Of a stretch of DNA of 64,000 nucleotides, positions 33,224 through 43,640 are shown in pieces. Where the stretch lies: contig JAEVLN010000012.1 of assembly GCA_018350325.1 (NCBI GenBank), forward strand, positions 558,001 through 622,000. Direction: 5' to 3'. The notes under the pieces were generated by a model, which saw nothing but the letters and a program-made list of their open reading frames with translations, was not told the origin of the DNA and made no database searches. The translations under genes and the position numbers were made by a program. The DNA comes from Globodera rostochiensis. Its lineage: Eukaryota; Nematoda; Chromadorea; Rhabditida; Heteroderidae. The number at the start of each line of letters is the position of its first letter. Within the stretch, counting starts at the first letter, position 1.

Positions 33224-36200
33224 GCAAGGAGTCACTGTTTTCCACCTGCTCTGAGGCGCAAACCTCCGAAACATTTTCCATCGGCGATGTGGTGAAAGTT
33301 GGAGAACGAATTGGTTTGTTTTTTATTTACGATGTTTTACTTTTATATTCCTTTTTGCTGGGGGAAGGAAATTCTTTTGTCTCAGGTCGCGTCGCTTTCA
33401 TTGGACGGACACAATTTCAGCCTGGCGATTGGGCGGGCATCATTTTGGACACTCCGAACGGCAAAAACAACGGATCAGTGAATGACATCAAGTACTTTGA
33501 GGTTCTCTGCTTTATACAGGGTGGTTAAAAAGTTACTGAAATTTTTTTAAATTATCGAAGTTGCGGCTGCTAAATTCGGGTTCTTGTTCTTGAGCTAATT
33601 TGGAAATTCTTTGCCATTTAGTGCCAGGACCGGTATGGCCTCTTCTGTCGTCCCGGAAAATTGGTCAAAATGCACCCGAACTCCTCGAATGTCGCGCGTT
33701 CTCCCACTGCCGCTGCCAATTCGGTTTCAGGCGCCCGTTCTCAGACAACCTCTGTCTATTCGGTCGCTTTCTCCGTTGCCGCCTCTCAAGCGGGCGGTAG
33801 CAAAGAACACTCGCCTTACGCGGCACAATTTGGGTAAATTTCCGTTTTTGTGTGTTTATTCATACTGAAATTTCCCATATATCTGTTTTAGCTACGATAT
33901 AGGCGATCGAATAATCACCGATGATGGCAGAGCGGGCAAAGTGAAATTTTTGAATGTTGTCGCGAACCAAATCTACGCCGGCATTGTTTTGGACCGACCA
34001 TTGGGGGACTCGGATGGCAAATTCCAGGCAACTATGCTTTTTTAAAACCGAACGGCTCAACACGGGTTTTACATCGAAGAAGGGGCCTTTTTTAAATATC
34101 GTCATTGCTGATTTTGAAAACATGTTAAGGGCATTCAATACTTCAAATGCTATCCGAAGTACGCCGCCTTTTTGCCTGCCGACCAACTCCGAAGGGCGGC
34201 AGTGACAGCCGCGTCGGATGTATTGCCTTCGAAGAAAACGCCGCGTCCGACCAAAGCGTCCCAACTTCGGGCCGAGAAAGGCGGATGCAGCGGCACTTTG
34301 GCTGGAATAGGTGGTTCCGCAATTCACGGCAGCAGAGGTTTTCGCTGACACTTTAGAGACTTGTTTTACAGATATTTTTGTACTTTGCAGAATCTCTGGA
34401 CAGTTTGATGCGCTCTCCACCACCCGCCCTTATTGTCAAATCGGTAATATTAATACTGAATAGGTCAAGCTTGATAAACAAATAAATTCTTTAGGGTTTG
34501 AAACAGTCTCCAAGTGGTATTAAGGACAGCGACTTTATTGCCAGCCTCAAGGTCAAATTGGCAACTGTTTTTGCCATAATCGTTTGTGAATGCATTTATA
34601 GAAATGTCTTCAAGAAAAGGAAGCGCATTTGGCCCAATTGTCCATTGAATTGAACGAGCGCAGCAATGACGCGGGTGACAACTAAATTCTGTATTTTGTT
34701 ATAAATTTTTATTTGGTTTAGATCGATTCGCACAAGAAACCCTAAGTTTGAGGCTGAGGGTGGGAGAGTTGGACGCCGAACTGAATGCAACAAAACGCCA
34801 ATTGGCCACAACATCCCGGACAATGCAGCGGGGCATTGATGAGCGCGACAAGCGCCTGGACGACCTTTCGTTTTGCTTCACCGAAGTCGAACTGAAAAAA
34901 GAAGATTTGGAGCATCGTTTGAAGGAATTGTGCGCAACTGCGATGCCAATGCTCTTTGAACAAGATGGGCAGGAAGTGGTGACGGTAGTGACCGACCAAC
35001 AGAAAACGAACGACGAAACATTCAGAGGTTGGTACATTTGTATGTTTATTAGCAAAGTAATTTAATATAAGCTTTCATTCCTTAAGAACATTCTTTACAA
35101 ACCGAAGACATCAGAGAATCAACGCCCGTCAAAATTCTTCAGAGGCCGGCTTGGACACAAACGGATTGGCAATTTCTGAAGATGAACTCTCTGGGGTTGC
35201 AAACTGAACAGGCAGAGATCACCAGTACAAATATGCAAACCGAATCAGAAGAAAAGCCACAGATGGTCACTTCGGGAGTGCAAACTGAACAGGCAGAGGT
35301 CACCAGTACAGATATGCAAACCGAATCAGAAGAGAAGCCAAAAATGGTCACCTCCGGGCTGCAAACAGAACCCGAAGTGAAACCGGAGATGATTACTTCG
35401 GGTCTACAAACCGAATCAGAAGGGAAGCCACAGATGGTCACTTCGGGAGTGCAAACTGAACAGTCAGAGATCACCAGTACAGATATGCAAACCGAATCAG
35501 AAGAGAAGCCAAAAATGGTCACCTCCGGGCTGCAAACAGAACCCGAAGTGAAACCGGAGATGATTACTTCGGGTCTACAAACCGAATCAGAAGGGAAGCC
35601 ACAGATGGTCACTTCGGGAGTGCAAACTGAACTGTCAGAGATCACCAGTACAGATATGCAAACCGAATCAGAAGAGAAGCCAAGAATGGTCACCTCCGGG
35701 CTGCAAACAGAACCCGAAGTGAAACCGGAGATGATTACTTCGGGTCTACAAACCAAATCAGAAGAGAAGCCACAGATGGTCAATTCGGGAGTCCAAACTG
35801 ATCTGGATCTCATCAGCTCTAAGAATGTTGAAATACAGGCTGGCGAAGTTCTTGAGCTCAATGTTTCGGTTAGTCTTATTTGCTCATAAGTGTAATAGGG
35901 GGTGATAAAATGTGACCCCCAAAATGCCGGGGTTTTGTCATTTCTCTCACTTAATTTTTTTGTATTACTATTTATCTAGGTAACTTAAATTGTCGAGTTA
36001 TTGTCTTTTTTAAATTCGATAATTATAGAAGCTGCCCAAAGACGCGGACTCTTCATTGTTCATTAATCCAGGACGAAATTCTCCGCGATTGGAAGAGGCA
36101 TTGCGTCGTAAACACAACGACAAATACGAAGAAATGCGTCAAGTACGTTCATTGTTTTTGACTTGAGAAGCTCCACCCCACCCTCTAATAAGCTAAGTTG

Positions 36201-36946
36201 CGAAAAGTTTTTGAACTTTGTGAGGTTAGTGAGTAGTAGTGCTGCACGAGACCCAAAATTTACCGACGCTCGATACCGAGACCGAGACTTGACCCCGAGA
36301 CTCGAGACCGAGACTTGACCCCGAGACTCGATACCGAGACCCAAAAAACCCGAGACTTTTCTCGAGTCGAGACTCGAGACCGAGACTCGTGCAGCACTAG
36401 TGAGTAGTGTGGGTTTAGGAACATAAATCTTCTATCCATGATTTGTTTAATAAACTTAAGACGAATGAGTTTCAACAATCCATCATTGCTGATCAGCTCG
36501 CTGAAATAATTCGACTCAAACAGCAGCTGCAGAATGGCGTGGAAAAAAATGGGTAGGGAGTAAAAGTGAAAACTTTTTTTGTGCATTTGTTAGTCCAGTT
36601 TTAGCGGCCATAGACTAAATCCGAGTCTGGCGGCTTCAATTTGGCCAAACTCTCCTGTTAATTTAACTTTTTTTTCAACAGGAGCCCTTCCACTGTCCGT
36701 CACCCAACCACAACTTTTTCGTCGCCAACAGCTGCCATCGCCGCCTCACCTGTTTTGGTCGGCGGTGGTCTGGCCACAGTGTCGGGCCGAGCTCGTGCGA
36801 GACAGCGAACGTATTGCGAGCATTGTGAGCTGTTTGACGCACACGATTCTGTTGAGTGTCCGAAGGAGGAAGCCAGGCAGGCAGAACGGCACGAACATTC
36901 GGCGATTTCACCACAGAAGAGGGACGGACGAGGTCGCTTCTCCTGA
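33224..36946 (+). CDS. clip-1: CLIP-170-like microtubule plus-end protein with QTE repeat array
   Basis: First CAP-Gly: IGDVVKVGERI, GRVAFIGRTQFQPGDWAGI and GKNNGSVNDIKYFE across exons 33224-33313, 33387-33500 and 33622 to about 33832, with a Ser/Ala linker. Second CAP-Gly: IGDRIITDDGRAGKVKFLN, IYAGIVLDRPLGDSDGKFQ, GIQYFKCYPKYAAFLP, with GDSDG where GKNDG is usual. Then two short coiled-coil segments (34601-34674, 34721-35027), a tandem array of QTE motifs (35090-35870), another short helix and a C-terminal zinc knuckle YCEHCELFDAHDSVECP, the match that separates CLIP-170 from other CAP-Gly proteins. CLIP-170 tracks growing microtubule ends and its knuckle recruits dynactin and LIS1. The long coiled coil of animal CLIPs is missing. 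The start is uncertain: the exon at 32891 (MDPYRIDVTLINLLHLYK) is nearby but out of phase with 33224. Confidence 0.88.
34028..34129 (+). other. GC-AG intron in the second CAP-Gly domain
   Basis: The exon ends AAATTCCAG followed by GCAACTATGC, and the next exon starts after ATGTTAAG with GGCATTCAA. The join DSDGKFQ-GIQYFKC restores the CAP-Gly fold continuously, and no GT donor nearby does so. This is the best-supported GC-AG intron in the window. Confidence 0.85.
35182..35845 (+). repeat. Coding tandem repeat, 171-bp (57-residue) unit, about 3.3 copies
   Basis: Units start MVTSGVQTEQ, continue STDMQTESEEKPKMVTSGLQ and TEPEVKPEMITSGLQTESE, and recur at nearly identical DNA sequence near 35265, 35435 and 35605. 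Within each unit the XQTE motif recurs with spacings of 12, 15, 15 and 15 residues. It is an in-frame part of the CLIP-170-like gene. Confidence 0.92.
36237..36399. mobile_element. hAT-type MITE, 163 bp, with perfect 8-bp target duplication
   Basis: Terminal inverted repeats TAGTGCTGCACGAG and CTCGTGCAGCACTA are perfect over 14 bases. The direct repeat GTGAGTAG flanks it at 36229-36236 and 36400-36407. The interior is short repeats of CCGAGACTTGACC and CGAGACTCGA. It sits in an intron of the CLIP-170-like gene. The 8-bp duplication and TAG-type ends indicate hAT. Confidence 0.92.
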
Positions 36947-37289
36947 CTTGGAGGTCGCGTGCGCCAAATATTCGTCTAACTCAGCATACATGAACACATT
37001 TACTCAACTGTTTGCATATTGTATATTGACCTTTGCTCTTGACAAAATACACCGTATAATGTGTTGGCTTCTTGTTCACACCGGTCAGATTTAATTTTAG
37101 CCGTGTGCCTTGTTGTTTACGTTCCCAATGACGTGTGATTATTGTTTTCCATATTTATTGTTTCTTTTTTGACTTGCTTTTCCGTTTGGAATTCATATAA
37201 AACGTGCAATATTCGGAGTGATCAAAGTGCAACTTAGCTTATCGAGTTGGTTTCATTATCTGCATAAATATCAATTTACTGTTTAAACG

Positions 37290-37415
37290 AAAAACCCCAA
37301 TTCGTTTTGGTCAGTTGTTTTTTACCATTTCGTTTTTTGTCTAGTAGAAAGAGCACAGACAATCAAAAGGTTAGAGTGTACTGTTACACAAAAAAACGAA
37401 TTGGGTCCGTCCGTT
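37290..37415. repeat. Short inverted repeat upstream of adenylosuccinate synthetase
   Basis: AACGAAAAACCCCAATTCGT is mirrored imperfectly by ACGAATTGGGTCCGTCCGTT about 80 bases on, resembling the CGATTCGTTTTT ends of the element at 30080-30880. Possibly a decayed small element in the 5' flank. Confidence 0.4.
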
Positions 37416-37448
37416 TAACACAGCTTGAGTTTGACTACAGAATTTCAA

Positions 37449-39945
37449 ATGATGAATGGCACATTGACAAATGGTCGACGCGACTGCGGGGTCACCGTTC
37501 TCTTGGGTGCACAATGGGGCGACGAAGGCAAGGGGAAAGTGCTCGATTTTCTCATCGGACATCACAAGGTTTGTTCCGTTCGTCGTTTTTGTTGTAAAAT
37601 TTGTTTGGCAATGAGTGGCCTGTCACCTTTTTGAAATTTGTTTTTTTGCGGGGCTTTCGATTTTTTGGCCCTTTGTTTTGCTGAATGGGCTCTCATTTTT
37701 TCTTCTTTCCGAGTTTCAGGTCGACGTCGTTGCGCGTTGCCAAGGAGGCAACAATGCCGGCCACACGGTAGTGGCAAATGGACGTGTATACGACTTCCAC
37801 CTGCTGCCCTCCGGGTTGCCTTCTGAACAGGTGACAGTTCCTTGGCTCTGAGCCTCCAACCCTCGTATATATAGTAGATGGAGCTTTGTTTGGCCTCCTC
37901 AAATTTGCATTACTATCTGAAATGTTCATCTGTTCCAGGTGTTGAACATCATCGGGAACGGCGTTGTCGTCAACCTGGACGCACTTTTTGAGGAATTGGC
38001 GCATAATGGATTTGATTCGTCCACGCATTGGGAGAAGCGTTTGTTCATCAGCGACAGTGCCCATTTGGTGTTGCCGATGCACATTAAAGCTGACGGCTTG
38101 CACGAAAATGCATTGGAACAAAGCTCGTAAGAAAAACCGAAAAGAACGCACGAAAAATCAGCATGAAAATTAATTCACTAATTTTAACATAATTTCTCAG
38201 AAAACTCGGCACAACCAAACGCGGCATTGGTCCCACCTACTCGAGTAAATGTTTTCGCAACGGCATACGACTTGGCGAATTACTGTATGATCCGAGTCGT
38301 TTTGAAAAAAAGTAGGAAAACGAACGATGGATAAAAGAAAAATGTTTTCCCCTTTAAAAGCTATCTTTCTATGGTTGCCCATTACGGAAAACTTTTTCCG
38401 GAAATCCAATTGGAAGTTGAAGCCGATCTGAGTAAGCTAAAGGTCTGGTCCGTTTCAGAACACAAGATAATACCATTTTTCTTTTTAGGCCCATGCTGAA
38501 CATCTTATAAAGTTAGGCATTGTCCGCAACACGACAGTTCTCCTCCATCAAATGCGTTTGAAGGGAAAGTCCATTTTGGTCGAGGGTGCCAACGGCACTT
38601 TGCTTGACATTGATTTTGGTGGGTGCCAATGCTGAAATTATGACACTCAAGCCATCAGTCGTCAGTTTAAAAGGCGGGGGCGGGGGAGTAAATTAGAAAA
38701 CATGATTGGGTTTGAGCAAAGATCCGATTACATAACGGAACAGTCGTAAGAAGGATTAGATAAAACAATTTAAACGCTTTGAAATAGCGGAAATGTTTAA
38801 ACTAAAATAATGAAATCTTGCTTAAGGGACGTATCCGTACGTCACCTCGTCCAATTCCACCGTCGGCGGCTGCTGCACTGGCCTAGGCATTCCTCCAACA
38901 GCCATTCGACGCGTTATCGGCGTGGTCAAGGCCTACCAAACACGCGTCGGCTCTGGTCCGTTCCCAACCGAATTGTTGGGTGCCGATGTTAGCAAAATCA
39001 AAAAGAATATATATAATTTCGGATGCATATCATTATTCACAGGGTCAGCCCAACGAAGAGGGCAAGCAGCTGCAGGAATTGGGTGCAGAGGTTGGCGTAA
39101 CCACGGGCCGAAAAAGGCGTTGTGGATGGCTGGATCTGGTGCTGTTGCGTTACTCCACCATGATCAACGGGTTCACCTCGTGAGTTTTTCGAAATTCGAT
39201 AGAATGATCTGGGAATAGAAAATAAATAAGGTCCTTGATTTGGTAATTAGGGCATTGTTCAGGAAATTCATTTGAGGATTTGGACATTTTTTTATGTTTT
39301 TTGGATTTTCTGTGAAATTTAAGTTTGACGACGTTGAGCACTGATTTTAATTTTATTATATTGCTTATTGAAACAGGGCAATGACCCGATTACTGCTTGA
39401 ACTCTTTATTAAATAAGTACGAAGGCGCCACATGGAAACAATTCCGTAAACTTCTTTACTGTCAGATTGGCTGTGACGAAAGTGGACATTCTGGACAAAT
39501 TCAGCAAAATCAACGTTGCCATTGGCTATGAACTGAACGGAAAGACGCTTGAATACCCTCCAGGTAATTTCGGCCTAATCAACTTTAAGAGAGTTTTGGC
39601 CAAATGTTTGTTTGGTACCAATCGAACTCTGCCCGTTGCTTGAACGGTGCCGGTGATTGTGCTTTTTGATTCTTCTCTAAATGTTTCACATTTTTCCGTT
39701 CATCGATCACTTCAGCGACCGACCGCGATTGGGGCCAACTGCGCGTTCAGTACAAAACCTTTGAGGGTTGGCAGTCGTCAACGACCGACGCCCGCAATTG
39801 GGATCAGTTGCCGGAGAAATGCCGTGCCTATTTGGAGTTTATTCAAGAACAAGTGGGCGTGCCCGTCGGGTACATCGGAGTTGGAAAGGGACGAGAGCAG
39901 CTAATAGTGATTGGCGGAAAGGACGAGGAGAGTAACAACAAATGA
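37449..39945 (+). CDS. adss-1: Adenylosuccinate synthetase
   Basis: Ten exons join in phase: 37449-37568, 37720-37830, 37939-38126, 38201-38311, 38361-38442, 38489-38618, 38827-38987, 39043-39179, 39466-39563 and 39716-39945. Signatures: the P-loop-like [12 protein letters not shown] with catalytic Asp and Lys, [11 protein letters not shown] with the catalytic His, [35 protein letters not shown], the IMP-contacting stretch [15 protein letters not shown] (here [13 protein letters not shown]), [16 protein letters not shown] and the guanine-binding TKVDILD. The enzyme makes adenylosuccinate from IMP, aspartate and GTP, the first committed step to AMP, in the cytosol. Length about 455 residues, normal. 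CTACAG ends eight bases before the ATG pair and may accept a spliced leader. Confidence 0.97.
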
Positions 39946-40435
39946 TTTGGTCTCAAATATTGGCGAGTGTTAGGGAAAAAGAGAAGAGGGGGGGGGTCGA
40001 TGAGCGATTTAAGGAGACGAACACTGACATAATATATACTACTATATTGTACAACACAGGGCGCCAAAAACAGAGCTTTTCTGAATAAGAAAATGGGGGA
40101 AATTGACCATTAAAGAAAATATAATATTTAATATCTTTGGAAGCCCTGCCTTTTTTATTGTAACATGCATGGTACAATGATTTTTTAGCCTCGATATTTG
40201 CTTATTTTGTTTGTATCAAATACAATTAAATCGATCATTAAACATTGAACGATTCAATTTTTCTCCCTCTTAACATTTAATGCCATTTCTTTCGATTGTT
40301 CAAGTTTAGGAAGTGTGCTAAAATTGTTACTTCCATTTTCAAAAACTCACATTTTGAAGTATTCTGTCGTTTTGATATTTATTTTCTTTCTTAGATTTGA
40401 TTCGAAAAGATTTTCAAGGCATAGGACACATCGAA

Positions 40436-41837
40436 ATGTCTTGGAAGGAAACGGACCCGATCGCGCTGTGGCGCACCCATTCGACGCTGCCCGTGCCGGA
40501 ATCGATGGTGGCACCGCCCCGGAGTCCAGAAGAAAAGTCTGAGGACGGGAATAATAAATTTCTTTTATTGCTTTCATCTTGGGAAATGAGGAAGGGGGGG
40601 AGAGAGGGGGTCAGACGCAATTCGTATTTTGGGGTTCCAACTCTTAAAATGTGAAACATCCAAAACAAAAAGTCATTAAGCTTCGCCAACCAGAAGGGCA
40701 CAGTGCGGAGGAATATTTGGACTTCGCTGAACGAAATGAATTCGGAGCAGCGCAGACTGTTCTTTGGACGAGTGCTTTACGTACGTTTAGGCCAAGAAAA
40801 GGCTTGCATTTTGTGTCTGTTTCTCTCATAAATTTGCGGACATCCGTGGAATTTGCACAGATTTGGCCCTATCCCTGGGAAAGGCGTGCCATCAAATGGA
40901 CCCAATCGGCGCTCGTCTTCAGCAACGTTTCGTGTGCCGGATACATTGGTGGGTAACAGTGCCAATTCACTAAATTCAACAAGCAATAAATGCCGACAAA
41001 ACACAGCGACCAAAGTGAGCGCTGACGTTTTTCTGGCCGATCCAAAAATCGGTTGGCTGAGGGCACTCCGTTCGGTGGGTCAAGCAACAAAGCGCCTTTG
41101 GGGCCTTTTTTTCTCAACAACAAAATGCCATTTATTGGAAGTGTAATTTGGGCGTCCAAACTTTGGTCCCCCGGGACTGTTCTTCGTCCGTCCGTTTGTT
41201 CCCTCTTGCTGATACATAACCTTCTTCCGTCTCGCGCCAGATGCCCACGCTCGTGCCCACCTTTATGGCGGCCGTCAGCGCAATGTTAGCTTCCACAATA
41301 ATGCTTCAATACTTTGTGTACTCGCCGTTCATTGAGCACGAGGGTCTTATGGACAGAAAAACTCTTTTCTATCGTATTGCCGGCTTCGCTTTCCTGACAG
41401 GCACCGCTGTGCCGTGTATGTTCGCCCCGGTGGCCGCACAGTACCACGTGCGTTTGTTGGCGAATGAACGGCGGGCTTTTTGATCAGCCGCTTAAGCCGG
41501 AATTTGTGCCAAAAACGTCAGAAACCCAAAAACATTTCTAGCGATCACTTAAACAAAATTGATCGCATTGGTCTCCCCTATTACATTGGTCTAATTTTTG
41601 ATCGGAGAAGTTTAGAGAGTCTGTTAATTTTTTGTTTAGTTTTGAACCTAAATTGCAGAACCTTCGTATACTGGAGGCCGCTGGCAAACCGCCCATTCCG
41701 CACAACGCGGTGCTGGACATGGTCGTCACCTGCTGGGAGTCCACCCGATCGATCTGGCGCAAATTGCCATTTATTGTGGCAATAAATTTCGGCTCGGCCG
41801 CTTTGGCCGCCACTGCGATGATATGGGGGCGCGACAG
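40436..41837 (+). CDS. TMEM126-like multi-pass membrane protein, probably mitochondrial
   Basis: Exons 40436 to about 40508 (MSWKETDPIALWRTHSTLPV), about 40671-40779, 40861-40947, 41007-41076, 41241-41450 and 41659 to about 41837 join in phase. The visible product has MNSEQRRLFFGRVLY, then hydrophobic segments around SALVFSNVSCAGYI, MPTLVPTFMAAVSAMLASTI, IAGFAFLTGTAVPCMFAPVA and KLPFIVAINFGSAALAATAM, i.e. about four membrane spans. The order of an N-terminal E-R-x-L helix, spans, and W-x-S-T-x-S-x-x-R-K-L-P-F before the last span resembles TMEM126 complex I assembly proteins; that assignment is tentative. The donor after IWGRDR (near 41836) lies 18 bases before a hAT-like insertion. Whether the gene ends nearby or continues into the exon at 43031 (phase allows it) is open. 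Confidence 0.5.
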
Positions 41838-41987
41838 GTGGGGGAAGTTCGAAGCAGGGATGGGCGGAATTCCGTTTTCCGTTTTTCCGTTGTTTTTGGG
41901 CCTTTTTTCCGTTTTCCGTTAAAATGCCCTTTTTAACGGAAAAAACGGAAAAAATATACACCCCTAAGAATGGGATTTTTGGAGGAT

Positions 41988-42076
41988 TGTAATGCTGTTT
42001 GGTTGTGGTGTAATGGTGAGTGGTTGGTGTGGGGAGATAAGTGTGGGTGGGGGTTCAGATCCCCGACAGTGTCAGT
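41988..42076 (+). other. Weak tRNA-derived (SINE-like) sequence
   Basis: Contains an A-box-like TGGTGTAATGGTGAG, a B-box-like GGGTTCAGATCCC in a perfect T-arm hairpin, and GCTGT / ACAGT acceptor-like pairing. The anticodon arm is not recognisable. A decayed tRNA or SINE head inside the hAT-like element. Confidence 0.35.
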
Positions 42077-42240
42077 GATTATTTCTTATTTTCTGTATAG
42101 TTACGGTGGTTAAACAATTTTTGAAATTCTTTTTAACTTTTTACAATTACAAACAAACATTTTAGATGACAATTCACAAGCTTTTCATTCATTTTTTGTT
42201 GGACGAAATCAAAAAACAGTAAAGAATAGGCAAAATGTTA

Positions 42241-42312
42241 GCCCCGGGTGGGACTCGAACCCACGTCCTCCACCCAATCCGTGGGCAGCTCTTCCAACTG
42301 AGCTACCGGGGC
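42241..42312 (-). tRNA. tRNA-like gene with defective anticodon arm, inside a transposon
   Basis: On the minus strand, a 72-base cloverleaf is visible: acceptor stem GCCCCGG/CCGGGGC (7 pairs), D arm GCTC...GAGC, T arm GTGGG-TTCGAGT-CCCAC (5 pairs), and A and B boxes intact (TAGCTCAGTTGG, GGTTCGAGTCC). TTTT follows within ten bases as a Pol III terminator. The anticodon stem pairs poorly whichever way it is drawn and U33 is absent, so no anticodon can be assigned with confidence (GAT if the standard spacing is kept). Likely a tRNA pseudogene or SINE head whose promoter is intact. Confidence 0.6.
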
Positions 42313-43043
42313 GTCCCATTTGCCTTCTTCTTTATGGATGATCTTTTGCCCCCGCCGTAGGCGTTTTAACCGTTCGCTTCCAACCAGCGGAACACACAAA
42401 TCCTTACAAAACATTTGGGGGATTTTGTTTTCCATTTTCATTTTTGGAGCGATTTTCTTAACAAATCTTGTTAAGTTTTTTAAAAAAATTCTTCCGGCGG
42501 CGCCTATCGGCGCCGCCGGACCTTGCCACTCCTAATAAGCTTCAAAAATTGCCAAATTTTTTTAAATTTTGGTTGCAAATCCTTAACAAATTGAGTCGAA
42601 AATTTCAAAATTTTCTCCGGCGGCGCCTATCGGCACCGCCGACCCCCCCCCCACCCAAAAGCTTTAGATTCAGAAGGTTGCTGAAAAAAAGACACCCTTC
42701 AAAATTTTTAAAAATAACTACTGTTAATATTTCAAAAAATATTTATTAAATAAATTATTTTTTAAAAAAAAAATAATTTTTTTATTTTATTTGAAAATTT
42801 TTCCGTTTTCCGTTTTTCCGTTGTTTTTGGCCCTTTTTTTCCGTTTTACGTTTTCCGTTAAAAAAAATATTTCCGTTTTTCCGTTTTTTGAAAATAAATT
42901 TCCGCCCATCCCTGGTTCGAAGTAAAAACAGGATTTTTGTTTTTAAGTTTAGTAAAATCCGATCATAATGTCCAGATTCCAAAACACTCAAAATATAATT
43001 TATCATGGCATTCTTTCCGCTTTCCCGCAGACTTCACAACACA

Positions 43044-43640
43044 ATGGATTTGGACTCGGAGTTGATCCGGACTTTGATGGACGAATCGGAGAAGAGTTTC
43101 CAGGAAAAGCCGTCGGTCAAAGTGGCCAGATATCTCCGCAATTGGTGGAACAAATATAGCCGATTTGATAAAGAGGTGGGAAGAAGGCATTTTTGGAAAT
43201 AAAACGGCATTTTATGCAAAATTTCTTATAATGAATAATGCACCCTTAAAGGTCGACATGTTTCAAATTTAATTTTAATCTTTTAATAATTACAAAATTT
43301 CCAACACACGAATTGCAAAGGGATTTGAATGATCTGCTGAACATTATTTAAAAATTCCGATATTTGTCAAAATCACTTTTTTAAGATTTTCTTTCCTCCA
43401 CCGATGGAATCGGAAAGTGGCCCAAAATGGAGAGAGCCGTCGGATGACGACGAGGTGAAAAAAATTGAAAAGACTTTTTATTAGGAATTAATTATGTCTA
43501 GACTAATCTGAGTCTTGGCATCAGCGTGCCGTTGAAGGGTTGGAAGGCCGAGAGCGAATACGACGACAAATGAACGAATTAATTAAAGCATTGATTGATA
43601 ATTGTTGTTTTATTCGTGAGCGCTTTTGTTTTTGTCAAAC
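43044..43640 (+). CDS. Small charged protein or 3' exons of the membrane-protein gene
   Basis: After TTTCCCGCAG an exon encodes MDLDSELIRTLMDESEKSFQ, then EKPSVKVARYLRNWWNKYSR and FDKE (to about 43175). Further exons at about 43387-43454 (PPPMESESGPKWREPSDDDE) and about 43526-43616 (RAVEGLEGRERIRRQMNELI) follow in phase. The acceptor sits 13 bases before an ATG, which suits a trans-spliced start, but the same acceptor is also in phase with the exon ending near 41836 across the hAT-like insertion. The C-terminal end was not found with confidence. Family not recognised; the protein is helical and charged. Confidence 0.4.

Larger units (their letters stand above)
41855..42914. mobile_element. 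hAT-like non-autonomous element, 1060 bp, carrying a tRNA-like gene
   Basis: Terminal inverted repeats CAGGGATGGGCGGAA and TTCCGCCCATCCCTG are perfect, and the 8-mer GTTCGAAG flanks both sides (41847-41854, 42915-42922), a perfect target duplication. Both ends also carry the same subterminal TTCCGTTTTTCCGTTGTTTTT motif in direct orientation. The interior holds a tRNA-like sequence (42241-42312), a second weaker one near 41990-42075 and two GC-rich palindromes. No transposase. It probably lies in an intron of the membrane-protein gene. Confidence 0.9.

Noticed and set aside
35139..35861. 240-codon minus-strand frame opposite the CLIP repeat array
   Set aside because: It is the antisense shadow of the coding repeat (VTICGF-type repeats); the plus frame is tied to flanking exons by phase.
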